From JADFUS01 sp036653215 (GTDB lineage: Bacteria > Bacteroidota > Bacteroidia > Bacteroidales > Rikenellaceae): DNA of 15,165 nucleotides. Position numbers and translations under genes: made by a program. Positions 1-5,999 of the stretch are shown here, one piece after another (the stretch's first letter is position 1; every line of letters starts with the position of its first letter). The notes under the pieces were generated by a model that worked only from the letters and a program-made list of their open reading frames with translations, was not told the origin of the DNA and searched no databases. The DNA is taken from assembly GCA_036653215.1 (NCBI GenBank), contig JAVVUK010000035.1:1-15165 (forward strand), written 5' to 3'.

Positions 1-176
1 GTTGTGTCGTTTAGTCTATAAACGCCAGCATCGTCATGTGTAGATACATCTACCATGATGTTGCTATCTTGAATTATAGGTATAGCTTTAAGTAGTTCTG
101 TTAATTCTTTTGGTGATAGCTTTGCCGAGCAACCGCCATATTCAACGGTGGATAGCAAATCAAATTGTTCTTCCAT
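1..176 (-). CDS. selD: Selenide, water dikinase SelD (N-terminal 58 residues, truncated by window edge)
   Basis: SelD makes selenophosphate from selenide and ATP, the selenium donor for SelU and for selenocysteine synthesis. Only the first 58 residues are visible. They hold the N-terminal GGCSAKLSP segment, which aligns with the catalytic loop of known SelD (Cys17 and Lys20 in E. coli; here Cys16 and Lys19), and a metal/ATP-binding-type STHDDAGVY segment at about 45-53. The catalytic position is an ordinary Cys (TGC), not Sec. The second loop cysteine of E. coli (Cys19) is Ala18 here. The ATG shares its A with the TAA of the upstream carrier gene (TAATG), so translation is probably coupled. 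It is the last visible gene of the selenium operon, which continues beyond base 1. Identification rests on the motif and context; the kinase body is outside the window. Confidence 0.88.
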   Translation of the reverse strand, partial: MEEQFDLLSTVEYGGCSAKLSPKELTELLKAIPIIQDSNIMVDVSTHDDAGVYRLNDT

Positions 177-385
177 TATAATTTATATGTTGTATATGTT
201 ATACCTATATTATCTATACATTGTTTTAAAGCCTCTTCTTGACTTTCGTCTATACGAAGTCCTATTCCGCAGGCGGACGAAATCTCTTTGGGTATGGCGA
301 CAAGTGCCGCTTCGATGCCCATCTCTTTACACGCAGTATCGGCTTTGGTTGCCTCTCGTACATTTTTAAATACTATGAGTTTCAT
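176..385 (-). CDS. DUF3343 family putative Se/S carrier-like protein
   Basis: A 69-residue protein matching the DUF3343 (Se/S carrier-like) family, a small ferredoxin-like fold found beside selenium genes. No catalytic function has been established that I know of; a role as thiol carrier of persulfide or perselenide is an inference from family and context. It has cysteines at 19 (DTACKEMG), 39 (SSACGIGLRI, the family's signature loop) and 56. The Cys-Gly loop followed by a hydrophobic-Arg segment is the best candidate for the chalcogen-binding site. The start overlaps the end of the desulfurase gene by 20 nt, and its stop overlaps the selD start by 1 nt. That places it exactly between the enzyme that would mobilise selenium and the one that would activate it. 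It is complete and of usual family length. Confidence 0.85.
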   Translation of the reverse strand: MKLIVFKNVREATKADTACKEMGIEAALVAIPKEISSACGIGLRIDESQEEALKQCIDNIGITYTTYKL

Positions 386-1487
386 TACTTATCTCTTTTA
401 TAGCGTTTAACAAATAGACAATGTCTTCTTTAGTGTGGTATGGTGATAGAGAGATCCTTACAGTCCCTGTGTTAAAGCTACCTATGCTCTTGTGGGCAAG
501 TGGTGCGCAGTGGTGTCCATAGCGACATTCTATTCCATATACGCTTTGTAGGCGATACATAAATTCAGATCCGTTGATGCTATGATGTGTGAATGAGAAA
601 AGATCCCCTTGATATAAAGGGTTATTTGCACAGAACACCTTGATACCATCAATATCTTTTACTCCTTGAATAAGAGCAAGAGTATCTTCTTTTGTATGTT
701 CGCTTTTAGGTTTGTGTTTTAGTGCAGCGTCAAGCCCGACTATGCCGACTATGTTAGGAGTGCCTGCTTCTTGCCTATCAGGATATGTGGTTGGCATGAG
801 ATAGCTCTCCGAGCTTGAGCCAGTGCCTCCATATACAAAAGGTCTTATGTTTTTGGTGTCTTTAACATAATATCCGCCAAGTCCTGGAACGCCAAAGAGT
901 CCTTTATGTGTGGTGAAGATAAGATAGTTTATATTCTCTTTTGTAACATCTATATTTATGTTTCCCAATGCTTGTGAAGAGTCGACCATGATAGGGGTCT
1001 CCCCAGCCCATTGTGCAACCTCCTTTAAAGGCTGTATCACTCCGTTTACGTTACTAACAAGGTTTATGATTATAAGATCAACATCTTCAAGAGATATTTC
1101 TTTTAACTTTTCGATGTCTATCGTTCCATCGGAGAGAGAGGGTAGTGTTGTCCATGATGCTCCGATATGCTCCAAAGGACGCATCACAGCATTATGCTCT
1201 AATGGAGATACTAAGACTCTCTTCCCTTGTAGGTCTAAGCTGTTGAGGATGATGTTAGATGCCATAGTTGCGCTCTGACACCAAAATACATGGTCTCCGT
1301 TTTTTGCGCCTATAAGTTCGGCTATTGCATCACGAGCTCCCTCTACTATCGTGTTGTTTTTAAGAGCCCTTTGGTAAGTGGCACGTCCATAGTTGCCTCC
1401 AATGTTGGTTATATGATTATATATAGCATCCGCAACCTCTATTGGCTTGGGGTAACTGGTGCTGCTATTGTCAAAATATTTATTCAT
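366..1487 (-). CDS. Class V aminotransferase, cysteine desulfurase-like (selenium-associated)
   Basis: A 373-residue PLP enzyme of the NifS/SufS fold. Enzymes of this type take sulfur from cysteine, or selenium from selenocysteine, as an enzyme-bound per(sulf/selen)ide. Visible motifs are EHNAVMRP at 97-104, VDSSQALG at 168-175, the PLP-binding lysine in TTHKGLFG (Lys195), and the catalytic cysteine in a YGHHCAPLAH loop (Cys327) near the C terminus. The subfamily looks like the one often found next to yedF and selD rather than housekeeping IscS. Its ATG shares one base with the yedF stop (TAATG), and its 3' end overlaps the carrier gene by 20 nt. Selenium donation to SelD is inferred from context. 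Whether it prefers Cys or Sec cannot be read from sequence. Confidence 0.88.
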   Translation of the reverse strand: MNKYFDNSSTSYPKPIEVADAIYNHITNIGGNYGRATYQRALKNNTIVEGARDAIAELIGAKNGDHVFWCQSATMASNIILNSLDLQGKRVLVSPLEHNAVMRPLEHIGASWTTLPSLSDGTIDIEKLKEISLEDVDLIIINLVSNVNGVIQPLKEVAQWAGETPIMVDSSQALGNINIDVTKENINYLIFTTHKGLFGVPGLGGYYVKDTKNIRPFVYGGTGSSSESYLMPTTYPDRQEAGTPNIVGIVGLDAALKHKPKSEHTKEDTLALIQGVKDIDGIKVFCANNPLYQGDLFSFTHHSINGSEFMYRLQSVYGIECRYGHHCAPLAHKSIGSFNTGTVRISLSPYHTKEDIVYLLNAIKEISNETHSI

Positions 1488-2086
1488 TATGGGTATACTA
1501 CATTTGTTGCTTTAGAGAGCGTGTCTGCAATAACAAACATATTGCTTATAGTACCTATATTAATAGTGTCTTTTAGTTGGTAGAAGTCGACACACGTGCC
1601 GCAAATTATGACCTCAACGCCTTTCTCTTCGAGTTTGGATAAGGTGCGTGAGGTATCGCTGCCAATTGTTGCTAATTTTATGCCTCCGTTATACATTAAA
1701 ATCGTTTGTGGGAGCTTGTCTGAGTCTGCAACGGTATTTAAGAAAGCCCTCATCAGCATCTTCCCCAAAACAGGGTCATCACTGCCCATAGTCTCCGATT
1801 TTATTACTATTACATATCCATTGTTGTTTATAGATTTAACAGGACATATAGGTGTTGGTTCTAAAAGAGACAGGTCTTTGTTTCCTACAATAAAACTTAT
1901 GTGTCCTCCCTGCTCAAGAAATCCTATTTTAAGCTCTTTAAGATAGCTGCATACGTTTTTGCAAGCTGTCTCATTATCTGTAATAACCTCTATGTTGTCA
2001 CCATTGGCAGCCTCTTTTATTGCACGGCGTGTCATCATCAATGGCTCTGGACATAGTTTGCCTTTTGTGTCAATTATCGTTTTCAT
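1487..2086 (-). CDS. yedF: YedF: selenium-associated TusA/SirA-like plus DsrE-like protein
   Basis: A 199-residue two-domain protein. Residues 1-70 are a TusA/SirA-like domain with the CPEP motif (Cys12, Pro13, Pro15), the thiol that carries sulfur in TusA. Residues 90-199 are a DsrE/DsrF-like domain with a cysteine pair in ICGTCVDFY (Cys162, Cys165). This architecture matches the YedF family that co-occurs with selenium use in comparative genomics; its exact biochemical step is not settled to my knowledge. The natural inference is intermediate transfer of selenium between the desulfurase and later steps. It starts inside the last 17 nt of selU and ends with the TAATG overlap to the desulfurase gene. 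It differs from the short single-domain E. coli protein also called YedF/TsuB by the C-terminal domain. Confidence 0.88.
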   Translation of the reverse strand: MKTIIDTKGKLCPEPLMMTRRAIKEAANGDNIEVITDNETACKNVCSYLKELKIGFLEQGGHISFIVGNKDLSLLEPTPICPVKSINNNGYVIVIKSETMGSDDPVLGKMLMRAFLNTVADSDKLPQTILMYNGGIKLATIGSDTSRTLSKLEEKGVEVIICGTCVDFYQLKDTINIGTISNMFVIADTLSKATNVVYP

Positions 2087-3122
2087 AAATCTTTCTTATT
2101 TTTATAAGCCTTAAAGCGGCCTCTTCTAAGTCGTATTTTGTTAGGCTTACCGTCTCTATAATAGAACCTTGTCTCTCAGAGATAGATTTTGAATACCCCT
2201 TATCGTAATATGCCATCGCTATTTCTATTGCTAAATGAAGATTATCGTTCTCTACCGCCTCAATAGCTTGTTGTGCACGGTCGTATCCGAGTCTTTTTTT
2301 TATCTTTTGAAAACATTCTATAAGCCCCTCTTTTGAGCAGGTGCCATAGTCTTCGAAGATGTGTTGTATGCGGTCTTTAAGCGGAATTTCATAGTATATG
2401 AAAGGCGATTTTTGGATTGTGCTAAACATCTCTTGTGGCATAAATATATGACCGATAGACATACTCTCCCCTTCACACCATATAGTGCGACTGCTCTCTA
2501 ACTTTAGAAGTTCATGATATAGAATGTTGGAAAAATGCTCCGATGAGGGTTGCTTCTCTGTAAATCCGTGTCTCCCAAATGCCGACCCTTTGTGTTTCGC
2601 TATGCCTTCAAGGTCTATTATCTGTTCCCCATGTTGTGCTAAGGCCTCAAGGAGATATGTCTTTCCACATCCCGTTGGTCCTCCGACAACCATCAAATGC
2701 CATCTTTTGTTTGTCAGAGCTTCAATAAAAGAGTGTCTATATGCCTTATATCCGCCACTAAGGACTTTCACATCAATGCCGGCTGTCTTAAGGAGCCATC
2801 CCACACTATTGCTGCGCATACCTCCACGCCAACAATAAAGATATATGGTGCTTTTGCCTGTTTTTCTAAGCAATTTGCGACACGTCTTAACCATATCTGC
2901 CATTCTGGGACCTACAAATTCGAGTCCTTTTTCTACGGCTTTATCTTTGCTTTGTTGCTTATATATAGTGCCTACAATAGCCCTTTCTTCGTTTGTGAAA
3001 AGAGGCATATTTTCAGCATTTACGATGTGCCCTATTTCATATTCGGCAGGGGTGCGCACGTCAACTATCACACCGTCACAACTGTCTCTGATAAAGATCT
3101 CTGCTTCAATATTATCTACCAT
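2070..3122 (-). CDS. selU: tRNA 2-selenouridine synthase SelU (MnmH/YbbB)
   Basis: A 350-residue enzyme that replaces sulfur with selenium at the wobble 2-thiouridine of tRNAs for Lys, Glu and Gln, using selenophosphate. An N-terminal rhodanese domain (about 1-130) starts with VDVRTPAEYEIGHI and holds the catalytic loop YLYCWRGGMRS with Cys97, the same position as the essential cysteine of E. coli YbbB. A P-loop domain follows, with Walker A GGPTGCGKT at 147-155. Its length fits the family. It is the first gene of the selenium operon and provides the end use for selenophosphate made by SelD at the other end. A promoter -7 box lies only 4 nt before the ATG, so the mRNA may be leaderless. The ATG is well placed: the rhodanese motif begins at residue 20, as in homologues. 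Confidence 0.95.
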   Translation of the reverse strand: MVDNIEAEIFIRDSCDGVIVDVRTPAEYEIGHIVNAENMPLFTNEERAIVGTIYKQQSKDKAVEKGLEFVGPRMADMVKTCRKLLRKTGKSTIYLYCWRGGMRSNSVGWLLKTAGIDVKVLSGGYKAYRHSFIEALTNKRWHLMVVGGPTGCGKTYLLEALAQHGEQIIDLEGIAKHKGSAFGRHGFTEKQPSSEHFSNILYHELLKLESSRTIWCEGESMSIGHIFMPQEMFSTIQKSPFIYYEIPLKDRIQHIFEDYGTCSKEGLIECFQKIKKRLGYDRAQQAIEAVENDNLHLAIEIAMAYYDKGYSKSISERQGSIIETVSLTKYDLEEAALRLIKIRKIYENDN

Positions 3123-3126
3123 GATG

Positions 3127-3160
3127 CAAAGATAGTGTTTTTTAGTAACTTTGTAGCAAA
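3127..3160 (-). promoter_or_regulatory. Predicted promoter of the selenium operon, overlapping a possible divergent promoter
   Basis: Read on the minus strand, TTTG (3160-3157) is followed after 22 nt by TATCTTTG (3134-3127), a perfect match to the Bacteroidetes -7 consensus TAnnTTTG. The spacing is one base longer than the usual 19-21. The -7 box ends 4 nt before the selU ATG, which places transcription start at or next to the start codon. On the plus strand a TAACTTTG at 3146-3153 could serve the TRIC gene in the opposite direction, but I see no -33 element for it. Confidence 0.6.
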
Positions 3161-3259
3161 ATATAGACGCTGTTTCCGAGATGGCTTTTGGCTTTTCATT
3201 ATCGGTGCAATTGTTGTTACAATAATATATAGCTTCTTATAAAAACAGAATAATAGAAT

Positions 3260-3874
3260 ATGGGATTTACAGACATTGTCGAGTATTTAGGAACAATAGC
3301 TTTTGCTGTTAGTGGAATACGCCTTGCTGCACGTAAGAAATTCGATCTTTTTGGTGCTTTTGTGGTGGGCTTTATAACTGCCACAGGAGGAGGAACAGTT
3401 CGGGATATGCTGCTTCAAAGAGAGGTGTTTTGGCTTTCTTCGCCCTCGTTTCTTATATGTACCGTTTTAGGATTGGTGATAGTAATTCTTTTTCGCCATT
3501 GGCTTGTGAAGTTAGAATATACCTTCTTCATCTTTGACGCTGTGGGACTTGGTCTTTTTACTGTGACAGGGATTGTTGTGACTCTTGAAATGGGGCATTC
3601 CATGCTCCTTGCTATAATATTGGGAACTGTGACAGGAAGTATCGGTGGTGTGATGCGTGATGTTCTGATAAATGAAGTGCCTCTAATTTTCCGTGAGGAT
3701 ATTTATGCTACGGCGAGCGTTTTTGGTGGTTTGATATTTGCAATACTTACTTTTCTGTCTGTTGGATCTATAACCATACAGATTGTTACTATACTGTCAA
3801 TCATACTGATACGTGTTTTGGTTGTTAAATATAAATTAAGACTTCCTGCTTTTAGTGGAAAAAGAGAGAAATAG
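3260..3874 (+). CDS. TRIC channel / UPF0126 (YadS/YicG-type) membrane protein
   Basis: A 204-residue integral inner-membrane protein with about seven hydrophobic segments, built from two copies of the UPF0126/TRIC repeat. Repeat 1 (about 6-85) has GTIAFAVSG and ATGGGTVRD. Repeat 2 (about 93-170) has DAVGLGLFTVTG and GSIGGVMRD. The paired GGG-x-RD and GG-x-RD motifs are the family signature, at the kinks of the inverted repeat helices. Prokaryotic members form trimeric cation channels; some were earlier annotated as glycine transporters, so the physiological substrate is uncertain. The charged tail RLPAFSGKREK is probably cytoplasmic. It is transcribed away from the selenium operon and ends one base before the -33 element of the next gene. 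A possible promoter is TAACTTTG at 3146-3153, giving a leader of about 100 nt. Confidence 0.9.
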   Translation: MGFTDIVEYLGTIAFAVSGIRLAARKKFDLFGAFVVGFITATGGGTVRDMLLQREVFWLSSPSFLICTVLGLVIVILFRHWLVKLEYTFFIFDAVGLGLFTVTGIVVTLEMGHSMLLAIILGTVTGSIGGVMRDVLINEVPLIFREDIYATASVFGGLIFAILTFLSVGSITIQIVTILSIILIRVLVVKYKLRLPAFSGKREK

Positions 3875-3905
3875 TTTGTTACGTGGCAAAAAATACATAC
3901 CTTTG
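3875..3905 (+). promoter_or_regulatory. Promoter of the glutamine synthetase gene (-33/-7 type)
   Basis: TTTG at 3875-3878, a 19-nt spacer, then TACCTTTG at 3898-3905 match the Bacteroidetes sigma-ABfr consensus at both elements and in spacing. The -33 element begins directly after the stop codon of the TRIC gene. Transcription should start near 3909-3912, giving a leader of about 33 nt before the ATG at 3944. Confidence 0.8.
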
Positions 3906-3943
3906 CTACCATTATATAAAATTACACTAACAAATAAGGTAAA

Positions 3944-5446
3944 ATGAATAAGAATATTGAATTAAATCCAAATCCGATAGTTAAATTTATCGGTAAGCCA
4001 GCACGTGAATTCACAAAGCAGGATATTATTAATTTTGTTGTGAAAAATGGTGTTGAGATGATTAATCTTCGTTACAGCGGTGCTGATGGAAGACTTAAAA
4101 CATTAAATTTTATTATTAACGACCTTGAACACTTAGACCTTGTATTGTCTACTGGAGAGCGTGTTGACGGATCGAGCTTATTTCCATTTGTAGATGCCGA
4201 TTGTAGCGACTTATATGTAGTGCCTCGTTTTAGCACTGCTTTTGTAAATCCTTTTGCCTCAGTTCCTACTCTTGATATATTATGTAGCTACTTCACAAAA
4301 GACGGGGTGCCTCTTGAGTCTGCTCCTGAAAATGTACTTCGCAAAGCCCATAAGGCTCTAAAAGAAGTTACAGGCATGGAGTATGAAGTAATGGGTGAAC
4401 TTGAATATTATGTAATAGCAGAAAAAGAAGATCTATTTAATATCCCTGATCAACGAGGCTATCATGAGTCGGCTCCATTTAACAAAACAGAGCAATTTAG
4501 AGCTGAAGTGATGCAGATGATTGCTCAAGCAGGTGGACTTATAAAATATGGACACTCAGAGGTGGGCAACTTCATGATAGGCGATAAGTTATACGAACAA
4601 AATGAAATAGAGTTCCTTCCTACACGTCTTGAAGAGGCTGCAGACCAACTTATGGTTGCTAAATATATAATTCGTAACCTTGCTTACCAATATGGACTTG
4701 ACGTAACTTTCGCTCCAAAAATAACTGCCGGTAAAGCAGGTAGCGGAATGCACGTGCATACACGTCTCATGAAAGATGGTAAAAACACACTTATCAAAGA
4801 TGGTAAGCTTACAGACGCTGCCTATAAGATAATATCTGGATACCTTGAGCTTGCTCCAAGTATAAGTGCTTTTGGTAACCAAAATCCAACTTCTTATTTC
4901 CGCCTTGTACCTCACCAAGAAGCTCCTACAACAATAGTTTGGGGTGACATGAACCGTTCGGCTCTTGTACGTGTGCCACTTGGTTGGATCAATAACGCTT
5001 CAAATATGTCTAACATAGCCAACGACCTACCTATGGCTCCAGAGGTTGATTATAGCCACAAACAAACAGTAGAGTTCCGTTGTCCAGACGCTTCAGCAGA
5101 CATATATCTTCTTCTTGCATCTCTTGCTGTGGCAGCACGTCATGGTTTTGCAATGGAAAATAGCGTTCAATATGCGAAAGAACATTACATCGGAGTTAAC
5201 ATTCACGATGATAAAAATAAAGCATACGCTTCTAAATTTAACCAACTTCCTACTTGCTGCAACGAGTCAGCAGACCAACTTGAACGTCAAAGAGAGATCT
5301 ATGAGGCTTATGGCGTATTTAGCAAGGGCATGATAGATGGTCAAATAAAGATGTTACGTGGCTTTAAAGACACAAATCTTCGTAAAGAGCTTAATACACC
5401 TGAGAAGATGATGGAGTATGTAGCTACCTTTATCCACTGCGGATAA
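3944..5446 (+). CDS. Glutamine synthetase family protein (type I-like)
   Basis: A 500-residue enzyme of the glutamine synthetase fold, making glutamine from glutamate, ammonia and ATP if it is a true GS. The N-terminal beta-grasp domain includes DGSSLFPF (75-82). The catalytic domain has the metal-binding ELEYY (152-156), HSEVG and QNEIEF (204-224), GSGMHVHTR with His270 (266-274), the NPTSYFRLVP-type glutamate-binding loop with Arg320, and NRSALVRVP with Arg338 and Arg343. The EFRCPDASADIYL segment follows. I see no NLYDLP-like adenylylation site, so GlnE-type control is unlikely. The family also contains gamma-glutamylpolyamine ligases, so substrate is not proven; many Bacteroidales use the much longer type III GS as main enzyme. 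It has its own strong promoter and a strong distant terminator. Confidence 0.88.
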   Translation: MNKNIELNPNPIVKFIGKPAREFTKQDIINFVVKNGVEMINLRYSGADGRLKTLNFIINDLEHLDLVLSTGERVDGSSLFPFVDADCSDLYVVPRFSTAFVNPFASVPTLDILCSYFTKDGVPLESAPENVLRKAHKALKEVTGMEYEVMGELEYYVIAEKEDLFNIPDQRGYHESAPFNKTEQFRAEVMQMIAQAGGLIKYGHSEVGNFMIGDKLYEQNEIEFLPTRLEEAADQLMVAKYIIRNLAYQYGLDVTFAPKITAGKAGSGMHVHTRLMKDGKNTLIKDGKLTDAAYKIISGYLELAPSISAFGNQNPTSYFRLVPHQEAPTTIVWGDMNRSALVRVPLGWINNASNMSNIANDLPMAPEVDYSHKQTVEFRCPDASADIYLLLASLAVAARHGFAMENSVQYAKEHYIGVNIHDDKNKAYASKFNQLPTCCNESADQLERQREIYEAYGVFSKGMIDGQIKMLRGFKDTNLRKELNTPEKMMEYVATFIHCG

Positions 5447-5451
5447 AAACC

Positions 5452-5661
5452 ATGAAAATCATCGTCTTACGGCGTTGGACTTCAAGTTAAAAATCCTCAC
5501 GTACTTNNNNNNNNNNNNNNNNNNNNNNNNNNNNNNNNNNNNNNNNNNNNNNNNNNNNNNNNNNNNNNNNNNNNNNNNNNNNNNNNNNNNNNNNNNNNNN
5601 NNNNNNGCTGCGGTTTTTACCTCCTTGTCCGCCTTGTAATACAATAATTTTGATGATTTTT
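5452..5661 (+). repeat. Palindromic repeat, copy 1 (split by the 100-N gap)
   Basis: The left arm (5452-5506) is identical to the first 55 nt of copy 2, and the right arm (5607-5661) is identical to its end. In copy 2 only 7 nt (TATGTAC) separate these two arms, so the 100 Ns stand either for 7 bases or for extra repeat units. The repeat begins 5 nt after the glutamine synthetase stop codon. Ends form an inverted repeat: AAAATCATC on the left and GATGATTTT on the right. Confidence 0.85.
5507..5606. other. Assembly gap, exactly 100 N
   Basis: A run of 100 undetermined bases. The round length indicates a conventional scaffold-gap placeholder, so true size is unknown. It lies at the centre of palindromic repeat copy 1, where both repetition and hairpin structure would hinder assembly. 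Confidence 0.98.
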
Positions 5662-5670
5662 TGGAAAGCT

Positions 5671-5787
5671 ATGAAAATCATCGTCTTACGGCGTTGGACT
5701 TCAAGTTAAAAATCCTCACGTACTTTATGTACGCTGCGGTTTTTACCTCCTTGTCCGCCTTGTAATACAATAATTTTGATGATTTTT
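5671..5787 (+). repeat. Palindromic repeat, copy 2 (intact, 117 bp)
   Basis: An intact 117-bp unit, separated from copy 1 by about 9 nt. It is an imperfect palindrome along its whole length. The ends ATGAAAATCATC and GATGATTTTTAT are inverted repeats with 11 of 12 matching. Internal pairing continues through TTACGGCG/CGCCTTGTAA-like segments and AAAAATC/GGTTTTT to a GTAC-TTTAT-GTAC centre. Size and structure resemble ERIC/REP-type intergenic repeats or a small MITE. No transposase is present. I cannot assign it to a named family. Confidence 0.85.
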
Positions 5788-5811
5788 ATAAGGTAATGAA
5801 GCACTAAATAT

Positions 5812-5865
5812 AAATGAGGCGAAGTTTATGTACAATATGTACACTGTACTTCACCTCATTTTTTT
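5812..5865 (+). terminator. Rho-independent terminator after the glutamine synthetase/repeat region
   Basis: Arms AAATGAGGcGAAGT (5812-5825) and ACTTCaCCTCATTT pair around a loop that itself contains TGTAC-AATAT-GTACA. The hairpin is followed by a T run at 5859-5865. It would end transcripts from the glutamine synthetase gene after they pass the repeats. The A-rich left flank allows weak function in the other direction. Confidence 0.75.
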
Positions 5866-5916
5866 GACACTCTGGATGACCCATTTTGATGATTTTGAAA
5901 TATTAATAATGAGTTG

Positions 5917-5968
5917 TTGCTATAAAGCATATTTATTATCGTATATTTGCAATGTTATGAAATAACAT
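5917..5968 (+). promoter_or_regulatory. Promoter and start-site palindrome of the 6000-6797 gene
   Basis: TTG at 5917-5919, 22 nt, then TATATTTG at 5942-5949 match the Bacteroidetes promoter with slightly long spacing. Transcription should start near 5953-5956. A perfect 7-bp inverted repeat with a 3-nt loop, ATGTTAT-GAA-ATAACAT (5952-5968), covers that start. It could be an operator or a stem at the 5' end of the mRNA. The rest of the leader to 6000 is AT-rich without other visible structure. Confidence 0.55.
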
Positions 5969-5999
5969 ATTGTAATATTAATCTATAAAATAATCATTT

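Noticed and set aside
958..2838. Plus-strand open frames of about 100-180 codons across the selenium operon
   Set aside because: They lie wholly opposite well-recognised genes, have no promoter, and show composition expected for antisense shadows.
1..3122. Sec-encoding UGA codons in the selenium cassette
   Set aside because: The catalytic positions of SelD, SelU, the desulfurase and the carrier are ordinary Cys codons, and no in-frame UGA interrupts any of the genes.
5452..5787. CRISPR array
   Set aside because: The repeated unit is 117 bp, with only about 9 nt between copies and just two copies visible. There are no 25-40 bp repeats with unique spacers and no cas genes.
5452..5787. Small proteins encoded inside the repeats
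   Set aside because: Short open frames exist in the repeat on both strands (for example from the ATG at 5671), but they arise from the palindromic DNA, run into the N gap, and have no promoter. The DNA structure explains the conservation.
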